Assembly: GCA_009927245.1 (NCBI GenBank)
Contig: RFNI01000250.1
Coordinates: forward strand, 1 to 11,550
Length of the DNA: 11,550 nt
From: Actinomycetota bacterium
GTDB lineage: Bacteria; Actinomycetota; Actinomycetes; Actinomycetales; Microbacteriaceae
Direction: 5' to 3'
The notes under the pieces were generated by a model, which saw only the letters and a program-made list of their open reading frames with translations, did not search any database and was not told the origin of the DNA. The position numbers and the translations under genes are program-made. Positions 1 through 7,211 of this stretch are shown here, piece by piece (within the stretch, counting starts at the first letter, position 1; the number at the start of each line of letters is the position of its first letter).

Positions 1-607
1 ACTGATTTCGCAGAACGGTCGCCAGGTAAAAGTTCACGTTGGCGGCGAAGAGGTTTCATTCCAACTTCCTAGTAGGGGAGCACACTTCGCGCTAGACGCA
101 ATTGCAGCTCTTGGTACTGCTAAAGAAATTCTCGGTGAGCGATTCGATGTAAATCTGGCTTCAAAGGTTCTCGACGAACTGCCTCCGGTATTTTCTAGAG
201 GAGAGGTTAGAGAGATTGACGGTGAACAAGTGGAATTCATTCTTGTTCAGAACCCTGCTAGCTTCCAGCTAAACCTAGATAACATTCAAGGCAAACCAGA
301 TCAGGTGTTTGTTGCCGTGGGTAGAGATGTTCATGACCCGTCCTGGCTTTGGACAGTTGACTTCAAGAAATTAGAACATGTCTCTATCGTTAGCGGTTTC
401 AACTATGCGGATGCCGCACTAGCCCTCAAATACAACGGAGTGGTGGTCGAGCGCGTTGAAGCGGATTACTTCAAAGCTATAGATGACTTCCTGTCCTTGC
501 CTAAACCTAGGGTTGGTATAAAGACCGTTTTGTACAGTGCTGACGCAATGCGTCGACTTCGACGATACAAGGGCTTCACAGACCCAGAGGATGTGAATCG
601 TGTCTAA
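1..607 (+). CDS. murT: MurT-like Mur ligase, C-terminal part (5' end outside window)
   Basis: The frame is open from base 2 to the TAA at 605-607, giving the last 201 residues. MurT is the ATP-dependent ligase subunit of lipid II isoglutaminyl synthase; it activates the alpha-carboxyl of D-Glu in the peptidoglycan precursor at the inner face of the membrane. The visible part holds the end of the Mur-ligase central domain (SRGAHFALDAIAALG near residues 24-38) and the DUF1727 C-terminal domain: LVQNPASFQ corresponds to the family's (K/N)NPAG motif, DVHDPSWLWTVDF to the usual DGxDVSWxWDxDF, followed by SGFNYADAALALKY and TVLYSADAMRRLRR. Family assignment is firm, but the signature is altered: NPAG reads NPAS, and the Asp after WLW is Thr. 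The ATP-binding and zinc-ribbon parts lie upstream of the window. The stop overlaps the start of the next gene by 8 bp, so the two are probably translated together as a complex. The exact acceptor substrate is uncertain. Confidence 0.85.
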   Translation, partial: LISQNGRQVKVHVGGEEVSFQLPSRGAHFALDAIAALGTAKEILGERFDVNLASKVLDELPPVFSRGEVREIDGEQVEFILVQNPASFQLNLDNIQGKPDQVFVAVGRDVHDPSWLWTVDFKKLEHVSIVSGFNYADAALALKYNGVVVERVEADYFKAIDDFLSLPKPRVGIKTVLYSADAMRRLRRYKGFTDPEDVNRV

Positions 608-1187
608 ATTAGTCCGCCTTGGAGCTATCTCCCCAACACATCTGAATCTCAATGGTGATTTGGGAAATCTACTAGTGCTCAAGAAGCGCTTGGAGTGGCG
701 AAACGTTGAAAGCAGCATTGAGCACCTAAATGGTTCAGAGGATTTCAACGACTTTGATTTCATTCTCGTTGGTCATGGATCTAACGCAGCTTGGAAGCAG
801 TTACTGAATTCACGTTCAGATTTGCTTGAGAAGTTGGTCGCTTATGTTGAATCGGATGGAGCGCTGCTTGCTGTCGCCTCCGCTGCTGACAGATTGCAGC
901 CATTGCTCACCGGAGTCGAAGTGACAGTCGGACATCGGGTTAGCGAGTTCTTGAATGTTGATGGAGTTGTTGGCTATAAGAACTCAGATAGCAAAGGGGA
1001 GAATCTGTCTTGGTGCAAGACCGCTCTACTTACTCAAATGCATGGACCAGTATTAGCTAAGAACCCTAAGCTAGCTGATCAGATTATCTTGTCCAACGAT
1101 TGGGCAGATATCGCATTGAGAAGCAAAGAACTAGATGCCGTTGATGAACTTGCTGCGCAATCTCGAAAGACTGCGTTCGAGCACTAA
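600..1187 (+). CDS. gatD: GatD-like class I glutamine amidotransferase homologue lacking the nucleophilic Cys
   Basis: This 195-residue protein starts at a GTG that overlaps the murT-like gene by 8 bp. In characterised MurT/GatD, GatD hydrolyses glutamine and passes ammonia to MurT, which amidates D-Glu of lipid II. Recognisable family parts are the N-terminal strand followed by LNLNGDLGNLLVLKKR (residues 15-30; the family has NxYGDxGNxxxLxxR), DFILVGHGS (53-61, usually GGGxD) and TQMHGPVLAKNPKLAD (145-160, usually THLHGPLLPKNPxLAD), which keeps the catalytic His at 148. The nucleophile elbow, normally AVCGGYQ, reads AVASAAD at 91-97, so the cysteine is replaced by Ala93. The only Cys in the protein, C139, sits elsewhere. 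The protein is also shorter than typical GatD (roughly 240 residues). It should therefore be unable to use glutamine and may be a structural or regulatory partner. The reading frame is intact with normal codon use, so it is not an evident pseudogene. Its 3' end overlaps the convergent DUF7455 gene by 4 bp. Confidence 0.75.
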   Translation: MSKLVRLGAISPTHLNLNGDLGNLLVLKKRLEWRNVESSIEHLNGSEDFNDFDFILVGHGSNAAWKQLLNSRSDLLEKLVAYVESDGALLAVASAADRLQPLLTGVEVTVGHRVSEFLNVDGVVGYKNSDSKGENLSWCKTALLTQMHGPVLAKNPKLADQIILSNDWADIALRSKELDAVDELAAQSRKTAFEH

Positions 1188-1408
1188 GCAGATAGTTTGT
1201 CGGTCTCGTCCTGCCAGGTGATGGCAATCGGCTTTAGTTTTTCTTTGTTAGCGGTACCGTGATGTCCGCAGAAGACTAGGTCACCAGTTGCCAATACAAC
1301 TCTGATGAATGCCTGTGCACCACAGATGTCGCATCGATCCGCAGCGGTTAGAGCCGGTAACTCTAGGGTTGCTTCGGTGTTTTCTGGTGATTCTTGAGTT
1401 TGATCCAT
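1184..1408 (-). CDS. DUF7455 family small zinc-finger protein
   Basis: This 74-residue protein belongs to a small actinobacterial family of unknown function (DUF7455), usually found near sigA or topoisomerase genes. After an acidic N-terminal tail comes LTAADRCDICGAQAFIRV (residues 20-37) and then LVFCGHHG (44-51). C26, C29, C47 and H49 or H50 form a likely single zinc site. The start was set at the second ATG (1406-1408) because a strong Shine-Dalgarno, GGAGG, lies 5 nt upstream; the first ATG at 1418-1420 overlaps that site and has none of its own. There is no signal peptide or membrane segment, so it is cytoplasmic. Its stop overlaps the gatD-like stop, and it is divergent from parE. The function (nucleic-acid or protein binding) is not known. 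Confidence 0.85.
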   Translation of the reverse strand: MDQTQESPENTEATLELPALTAADRCDICGAQAFIRVVLATGDLVFCGHHGTANKEKLKPIAITWQDETDKLSA

Positions 1409-1429
1409 TAGTTCCTCCATGACTAGATA
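1409..1429 (-). promoter_or_regulatory. Candidate -10 and Shine-Dalgarno of the DUF7455 gene
   Basis: On the minus strand TATCTA (1429 to 1424) is a good -10 match. A start of transcription about 7 nt downstream, near 1417, would give a leader of about 9 nt made almost only of the GAGGA ribosome-binding site and spacer before the ATG at 1408. No convincing -35 was found at 17-18 nt. This is inferred from sequence only. Confidence 0.35.
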
Positions 1430-1535
1430 AACACACTGAGGAGAGAAATTGTTCCTACAACGACCTCATTTCGCTATCTGCGAATAGTTTTCTACTAAAC
1501 GAGTGTCTGTGAGGCTTTGTTTCCTTGCACTTGCT

Positions 1536-1548
1536 TAGGCTTTAGAGG
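1536..1548 (+). promoter_or_regulatory. Candidate leaderless promoter of parE (-10 TAGGCT)
   Basis: TAGGCT at 1536-1541 is followed by exactly 6 nt and then the GTG start of parE at 1548, the spacing expected if transcription begins at the first base of the start codon. There is no usable Shine-Dalgarno between the two. Leaderless mRNAs with this layout are common in Actinobacteria. The -35 is weak: TTGTTT at 1517-1522 is too close at 13 nt. The rest of the 139-bp divergent gap (1409-1547) shows nothing else recognisable. Confidence 0.45.
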
Positions 1549-3629
1549 TGCCTACAAACGATTATTCAGCCCGCCATCTCTCCGTATTAGAGGGGTTGGA
1601 GGCTGTTCGTAAGCGCCCTGGAATGTATATCGGTTCTACCGATAGCAGAGGTTTGATGCACTGCATCTGGGAGATCATCGATAACTCTGTCGATGAGGCT
1701 CTTGCAGGGCACGGCAAGCTTATTAACATCACCTTGCACAAAGACTCAAGCATCGAAGTTTCGGACCAAGCTAGAGGTATTCCAGTCGATATTGAACCTA
1801 AGACCGGTCTTAGCGGTGTTGAGGTTGTTTTTACTAAGTTGCACGCCGGTGGAAAGTTTGGTTCTGGTTCTTACGCTGCATCCGGTGGTTTGCACGGTGT
1901 CGGTGCTTCTGTTGTTAACGCCCTTTCTGAACGCCTTGAGGTAGAAGTCGATCGTGATGGCAAGACTTGGGCAATGTCCTTCCACCGAGGTGAACCGGGA
2001 ACTTTTGACGACAAGAAGTCGCTAGCTCCAACCAGTCCTTTCAAACCATTCAAAGATAAGAGCGTTCTGCGAGAGATTGGAAAAGTTGCCAAGGGTAAGA
2101 CTGGTTCGAGGATCAGATTCTGGGCTGATCCGCAGATCTTTATCAAAGACGCTGTCATTTCACTTGATGATCTCTTAGCAAGAGCTAGACAGACTGCCTT
2201 CCTTGTTCCTGGGTTGAAGTTAGTTGTCTCAGATCAGCGTTCAGGTAAAGCAGATAACCACGAGTTCCTATTCAACGGTGGAATTACTGAGTTCGCAGAC
2301 TTCCTTGCGAAAGATGCTCCACTGAGTAACATCTGGAGGCTAAGTGGATCTGGTGCTTACTCAGAGACTGTGCCTGTTCTCAACGCTCAGGGCAACATGG
2401 AATCCAAAGAAGTCCAGCGCAACTGTGAAGTTGACGTCGTTGTCCGTTGGGGCACTGACTACGACACCGAGATCAAGAGCTTCGTAAACATCATTGCAAC
2501 TCCCAAAGGTGGAACTCACTTACAGGGCTTTGAGCAGGCTTTGTTGAAGGTTTTCAGAACTCAAGCTGAAGCTAACTCAAGAAAGTTCAAACTTGGTTCC
2601 GAGAAGATTGAAAAAGAAGATGTTGCAGCAGGCTTGACCGCCGTCGTTACTGTGCGACTTCCAGAGCCTCAGTTCGAAGGCCAAACCAAAGAGATTCTTG
2701 GAACACCGGCAATCAAGAACATCGTTGCCAGTGTTGTTACCAAAGCACTAACTGATCGATTCAACAGCTCTAAGCGTGAAGACAAAGCACAGAGTGCTCT
2801 AGTCCTTGAAAAAGTTGTGAATGAAATGAAGTCGAGAATTTCAGCTCGAACTCACAAAGAAACCCAACGTCGCAAGACAGCACTTGAATCTTCATCGCTA
2901 CCGACAAAGCTTGTTGACTGTAGAACACAGGACACTATTGACTCAGAGCTAATCATCGTTGAGGGTGAATCTGCACTAGGAACAGCGAAGCTAGCTCGTA
3001 ACAGCGAGTTCCAAGCACTGCTGCCTATTCGTGGAAAGATTCTCAACGTTCAAAAAGCCGCGATTACGGACATGCTGAACAACACTGAGTGTGCATCAAT
3101 CATTCAGGTAATTGGAGCAGGTTCAGGAAGAAGTTTCGATATCAATTCAGCTCGCTACGGAAAAGTAATCCTCATGAGCGATGCGGATGTTGATGGTGCT
3201 CACATCCGTACTCTTCTTCTAACTCTCTTCTACAAATACATGAGACCTCTGGTTGAAGACGGGCGAGTGTTCGCAGCCGTTCCGCCACTTCACCGTGTAA
3301 TCGTTATGAACCCAGGCACCAAAGCAAACGAAGTCATTTATACGTACTCACAAGCAGAGCTAGAAAGTCTGCTAGCGAAGCTAGCTAAGGCTGGCAAGAA
3401 GTATCAAGAACCTATCCAGCGATACAAAGGTCTCGGTGAAATGGATGCGGATCAGTTAGCTGAAACAACAATGGATAGAAAGTCCAGAAGCTTGCGTCGT
3501 GTAACGGTTGAAGATCTTCAGAAGGCTGAAGACATGTTTGAACTTTTAATGGGTAATGAAGTTGCTCCTCGTAGAGACTTCATTGTTGATAAAGCGGACT
3601 CTTTTGAAAGAGAGCGTATCGACGCTTAG
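1548..3629 (+). CDS. parE: DNA topoisomerase IV subunit B (ParE; GyrB-type ATPase subunit)
   Basis: This complete 693-residue protein is the ATPase and TOPRIM subunit of a type IIA topoisomerase; with ParC it decatenates and relaxes DNA using ATP. The GHKL ATPase comes first: EIIDNSVDEALAG (42-54, catalytic Glu42, Asn46), DQARGIP (73-79) and the glycine-rich lid from HAGGKFG to GGLHGVGASVVNALS (99-127). The transducer domain follows. TOPRIM has Glu472 in VEGESALGTAKLAR and the metal-binding DAD at 545-547 in MSDADVDGAH. The C-terminal QRYKGLGEMDADQL motif is present. It is called ParE rather than GyrB because of the SALGTAKLAR form of TOPRIM and the adjacent convergent parC, whose product lacks a GyrA box. 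The usual EGDSA is EGESA here, a mild change. The start is GTG, probably leaderless, and it fits the family N-terminus (YSARHLSVLEGLEAVRKRPGMYIG begins at residue 6). The stop overlaps the parC stop by 4 bp. Confidence 0.95.
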   Translation: MPTNDYSARHLSVLEGLEAVRKRPGMYIGSTDSRGLMHCIWEIIDNSVDEALAGHGKLINITLHKDSSIEVSDQARGIPVDIEPKTGLSGVEVVFTKLHAGGKFGSGSYAASGGLHGVGASVVNALSERLEVEVDRDGKTWAMSFHRGEPGTFDDKKSLAPTSPFKPFKDKSVLREIGKVAKGKTGSRIRFWADPQIFIKDAVISLDDLLARARQTAFLVPGLKLVVSDQRSGKADNHEFLFNGGITEFADFLAKDAPLSNIWRLSGSGAYSETVPVLNAQGNMESKEVQRNCEVDVVVRWGTDYDTEIKSFVNIIATPKGGTHLQGFEQALLKVFRTQAEANSRKFKLGSEKIEKEDVAAGLTAVVTVRLPEPQFEGQTKEILGTPAIKNIVASVVTKALTDRFNSSKREDKAQSALVLEKVVNEMKSRISARTHKETQRRKTALESSSLPTKLVDCRTQDTIDSELIIVEGESALGTAKLARNSEFQALLPIRGKILNVQKAAITDMLNNTECASIIQVIGAGSGRSFDINSARYGKVILMSDADVDGAHIRTLLLTLFYKYMRPLVEDGRVFAAVPPLHRVIVMNPGTKANEVIYTYSQAELESLLAKLAKAGKKYQEPIQRYKGLGEMDADQLAETTMDRKSRSLRRVTVEDLQKAEDMFELLMGNEVAPRRDFIVDKADSFERERIDA

Positions 3630-6048
3630 TTGCTCCCTGCGCTGACAATTGTCGATGCAAGCGGTGTTCCTGAGGCGTCGCGTTTAGCCGGCTTTGATTC
3701 CACTTCTAGCGGCTTACCTGATGAACCGGATACAAGTATTGGTGAGTTACCAACGAACGCAAAATACAACTGGTTCTCATCGCGTATAAACTTTTGAGCC
3801 CTCACACCGCCTGTTGCTCTGCCCTTAGGTGGGAACTCGGTTAGAAGAGAAATCTTTGCACTTCCGGAGTCAACTGCTCCTAGTGAGTCGCTGTTATTAG
3901 CTGCAGTTAGTACGACTGTGTCCTTCGAAGGTTTGATCGAGGTGAAGAAGATCGCCTTCGCGCCATCAGCAACTTTGATACCAGCCATACCCGCTGCGCC
4001 ACGACCCTGTGGTCTAACAGCATCAGCTTGGAATCTAAGCAGCTGAGCGTCATCGGTTACGAAGATTAGTTCGTCCTTATCTGTGCTCAGAGAAGCACCA
4101 ACAACTGAATCGCCGGGCTTTAGAGAGATCACTTCAAACTCAGACTTCGGTAGCCAGTCGCCAGTGATGCGTTTTACGTTACCCTGCTGAGTTCCAAGAG
4201 CGATGGTTGTCTTTCATCAAGCTCAAATGCTCCAAGCACCGAATGTTCTTTGCAAGTCCTAGGAACTCAGCTACAGAAACTGCTAGCAGGATCGAAAGCT
4301 CCTTCTGCTGCTGGGATGTCGCTTGCGTGAACTCGGTGCATAACGCCGTCGCTAGTCAGGAACCCGATGTCACTTCTTGTTGTGGTTGAAACTTGATTGC
4401 GAATAGCGTCATGTTTCTTGCGCTTGGTGCCAGGTGTCACTGGTTCTAGAGTTCTAAGGACTTGGCCGCTAGCGGTGAGAATGATGTGGCAAGGTGAATC
4501 AGCTAGTTGCGCATCAATTGCAGATGCCTTGGCAGCGCTTACCGGTTTGATCTCTGTGACGCCATCGCTGATGGTTGTTCTTCGGTCATCACCATACTTG
4601 TCAGAAACTTCTTGCAGCTCTCTTGTGACAACTTCCTTCAAGTTCTTTTCGCTTGAAAGAATCTTCTGCAAGTCAGCAATTTCCTTGGCTAGGTTTTTGG
4701 CCTCGGTATCGAGCTCCAGCTTTGAGAACTTTGTGAGTCTCCTAAGTTTCAATTCCAGGATGTATTCAGCTTGGATTTCTGACAAACTGAACTTCTTCAT
4801 CAGGTTGCTTCTAGCCTCATCAACTTCATCAGCAGTTCTAATGATCTTGATTACCTCATCGATGCTGAGGATGGCTTTCAGAAGACCTTCTACCAAGTGC
4901 AGCCTGGCAAGCTTCTTGCCTAGTCTGTTCTCGCTTCTACGCTTTGTGACAACAATTCTGTGCGCTAGGTAAACACCGAGCATATCTCGAAGGCCAAGAG
5001 TCTCTGGTCTACCCTCAACCAAACAGACGTTGTTTATGCCGAAGGACTCTTCAAGTGGTGTAAATCTATACAGCAGGTCTAGGACAACGTTTGGATCGAA
5101 ACCTGTCTTAAGTTCGATTACTAGCTTCAGCCCGTTTGCGCGGTCAGTGAGGTCAATGACATCCGCAATTCCTTGGAGCTTCTTAGAGTTAACCCCGTCT
5201 TTGATCTTCTCGATAACGCGCTCAGGTCCAACAAGGTATGGAAGCTCTGTTACTACTAGAGCAAGTTTTCTAGGGGAGACCGACTCGATTGTAACTCTCG
5301 CTCTTGTCTTGAAGCTTCCACGACCAGTTTCATAAGCTTCCTTGATTCCATCTGTGCCCATGATGATTCCACCTGTTGGAAGGTCAGGACCTGGAATGTA
5401 TTTCATAAGATCAGAGGACTCAAGCTTGGTGTTGTTCAGGAGCGCTATGGCTCCGGCGATAACTTCACGCATGTTGTGTGGCGCCATGTTGGTAGCCATA
5501 CCCACAGCAATACCTGCTGAGCCATTTACTAAGAGGTTAGGAAACGCTGCAGGAAGAACTTCTGGTTCGGACAGTTGGGCATCATAGTTTGGCTTGAAAT
5601 CTACGACGTCTTCGTCAAGACCTTCATTCATGAGGAGTGCAGCTGGAGCTAAGCGAGTTTCGGTGTATCTGGCAGCAGCAGGACCATCATCAAGGGATCC
5701 GAAGTTTCCGTGCCCATCAATCAGTGGTACTCGAAGGGTAAAGGCCTGGGCCATACGGACCATCGCGTCGTAGATGGCTCCATCACCATGAGGGTGGAGC
5801 TTTCCCATCACCTCACCGCTTACACGGGCTGATTTGACGTGTCCTTTATCTGGTCTAAGGCCCATTTCGCCCATTTGGAAGATGATTCTTCTCTGAACAG
5901 GCTTCAGGCCATCTCTAGCGTCTGGGAGCGCTCGAGCGTAGATAACAGAGTATGAGTACTCGAGGAACGATTCACTCAGCTCTTCGATGAGTTCTATGTC
6001 AACAATTCTCTCGTCAGGGAATCGCTCCGTAGGCTTCTGCTCGGTCAT
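3626..6048 (-). pseudogene. parC: DNA topoisomerase IV subunit A (ParC), broken by clustered frameshifts in the C-terminal domain
   Basis: ParC is the DNA breakage-reunion subunit that pairs with ParE. As given, the gene reads from ATG 6048 for 593 codons to a TGA at 4267-4269. Homology then continues in other frames to the TAA at 3626-3628; the last open piece is in frame from about 4207 and reads TIALGTQQGNVKRITGDWLP onward. The intact part has the winged-helix HPHGDGAIYDAMVRMAQAF region (85-103), the catalytic Tyr128 in ARYTETRLAP, the tower and coiled-coil, and the first blade of the C-terminal beta-pinwheel. No GyrA box (QRRGGKG) is present, which supports ParC over GyrA. The total span of 2423 bp is one base short of 808 codons, a normal length for an actinobacterial ParC, so a small number of indels explains everything. 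Sequencing error is at least as likely as real decay. If real, the product keeps the catalytic core but loses most of the DNA-wrapping pinwheel. It is divergent from the phosphodiesterase gene. Confidence 0.88.
4207..4290 (-). other. Cluster of three frame changes in parC
   Basis: Reading the minus strand, the ParC-like protein moves between frames three times. The 593-codon frame is good until about 4285 (GAFDPAS). AVSVAEFLGLAKN is in the +1 frame at about 4283-4245. SVLGAFELDE is back in the first frame at about 4241-4213. TIALGTQQGNV is in the third frame from 4207. The simplest explanation is one extra base near 4278-4287 and one missing base near each of 4241-4250 and 4207-4214. The last two lie beside AAA runs (GCAAAGAAC, GATGAAAGAC), typical of homopolymer miscalls. 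Frames on both sides are clean. Confidence 0.8.
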
Positions 6049-6055
6049 AGTCTTT

Positions 6056-6091
6056 CGTCTTGAATCTACTGCCGTGTGGCAGACTTGTCTC
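6056..6091 (-). promoter_or_regulatory. Candidate parC promoter with palindrome in its spacer
   Basis: On the minus strand GAGACA (6091-6086) and TAGATT (6068-6063) are spaced by 17 nt, giving a predicted transcription start near 6056 and an 8-nt leader to the parC ATG at 6048. The spacer contains a perfect inverted repeat, CTGCC-GTGT-GGCAG (6069-6082), which could bind a regulator. The -35 matches TTGACA at four of six positions. This is sequence inference only. Confidence 0.35.
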
Positions 6092-6092
6092 G

Positions 6093-7211
6093 ATGCTTAC
6101 GATGTTACCTTCAGCCCCTAAATCATTGGGGAGGCTTGGCGAGGTGTTGATAAGCGCCCTAAAGTCAGCATCTGGAGAGACAAACACTCTAGGTCTACCT
6201 TCAAGACGTTCAGTCTGCGTGATCCTTGTTGACGGTCTTGGCAGCACAAACCTCAAGAGCGCTGCTGGCCATGCAAGGTTTCTAAACTCTCAACAGTCCG
6301 ATTCAGCGATGTGTTGGTTCCCAGCAACAACATCTACTTCAATCACTTCATTCGCAACAGCCTCTAACCCCTGGGATAACGGCTTCCTTGGCTATCAGGT
6401 TTTCAATAGAAGCACTCAGACTCCAATGAACCTGCTCTCCGGCTGGAAAGAGTATGCGGAAGGCGAGAACTATCAAGAGGCATCGACCATTGCAGAAATC
6501 GCATTAGCTCGTGGAGTTGCTTTTCATACCGTCGCTCCATCTGCCTATGAACGTTCAGGCTTCACTGGTGCAACCATGCGTGGAAGTGACTTCCACGGGA
6601 TAGACAGAGTTGCAGACAGATTCACTGAGGCGCTGACACTTTTAGCTCAGTCAGAGGCAAAGGTTATCTACCTTTACATCCCTGAACTTGATCAGCTTGC
6701 CCACGCGAAAGGTTCTGAATCTACCTCTTGGTTGAATCAGCTCGAAGACCTGGATTCGCTTGTGAGAGATTTCGTGTCTTCTATCCCTAAGGGGTCAGGT
6801 GTAATCCTTACAGCAGATCACGGTGTGGTTGATGTCTCTAAAGAGAACCACATATACCTAGACGAACTGATTGCAAAGTCTGACTTCAAATTTGTCGGTG
6901 GGGATACTAGATCCCTCTATCTCTACTTCGAGGATGCTGTCGATAAACATGCTGCAAGAGAACTACTTGAAGACCGCTTGGGAGATTCCTGTTACATCTG
7001 CACACCAGATGATGTCATCGCAGCGGGGTATTGGAATACCTTGAGTGCAAAGTCTGAGAACGTTGCTCCCGATTTACTGGTGCTAGCACGAAAGAGAGTT
7101 GCTCTATATCACCGAGGTTTTGCGAAGGTGAAGTCTCTAGAGATGGTTGGGCACCACGGTTCGATTACAAATGAAGAGTTAGCTATACCGCTACTCAAGT
7201 TTTGCTTCTAG
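6093..7211 (+). CDS. Alkaline-phosphatase-superfamily protein (predicted nucleotide pyrophosphatase/phosphodiesterase)
   Basis: This 372-residue protein belongs to the two-metal phosphodiesterase/pyrophosphatase branch of the alkaline phosphatase superfamily. With the start at 6093, metal ligands and nucleophile are visible: Asp47 in ILVDGLG, Thr79/Thr80 in FPATTSTS (nucleophile region), Asp200 and His204 in PELDQLAH, Asp242-His243 in TADHGVVD, and His354/His355 in GHHGS. All expected residues are present, so it should be active. It has no signal peptide or membrane segment, unlike secreted NPP enzymes, so it probably acts in the cytoplasm. The substrate is unknown. The start is uncertain: ATG 6093 or ATG 6102 fits the usual family N-terminus (MLPSAP), but neither has a Shine-Dalgarno. 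A TTG at 6060 is exactly 6 nt downstream of a TAGTCT (6048-6053) and could be a leaderless start adding 11 residues. The gene is divergent from parC; its stop overlaps the sepH stop by 4 bp. Confidence 0.85.
   Translation: MLTMLPSAPKSLGRLGEVLISALKSASGETNTLGLPSRRSVCVILVDGLGSTNLKSAAGHARFLNSQQSDSAMCWFPATTSTSITSFATASNPWDNGFLGYQVFNRSTQTPMNLLSGWKEYAEGENYQEASTIAEIALARGVAFHTVAPSAYERSGFTGATMRGSDFHGIDRVADRFTEALTLLAQSEAKVIYLYIPELDQLAHAKGSESTSWLNQLEDLDSLVRDFVSSIPKGSGVILTADHGVVDVSKENHIYLDELIAKSDFKFVGGDTRSLYLYFEDAVDKHAARELLEDRLGDSCYICTPDDVIAAGYWNTLSAKSENVAPDLLVLARKRVALYHRGFAKVKSLEMVGHHGSITNEELAIPLLKFCF

Noticed and set aside
600..1187. gatD-like gene as a pseudogene
   Set aside because: The frame is intact over 195 codons, the His motif and fold landmarks are kept and the coupling to murT is preserved, so a divergent functional protein is more likely than decay.
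3644..3653. Perfect palindrome GACAATTGTC just inside the parC 3' end
   Set aside because: Ten bases without a loop or T-tract cannot act as an intrinsic terminator; likely chance within coding sequence.
4207..4290. Programmed ribosomal frameshifting in parC
   Set aside because: Three frame changes would be needed in succession, with no slippery heptamer or downstream structure seen; indel error or decay is simpler.
4397..5587. Long plus-strand open frames opposite parC (4397-4972, 5030-5335, 5342-5587)
   Set aside because: They are antisense shadows of a well-conserved parC frame, have Ser- and Leu-rich low-information products and no ribosome-binding sites or recognisable motifs.
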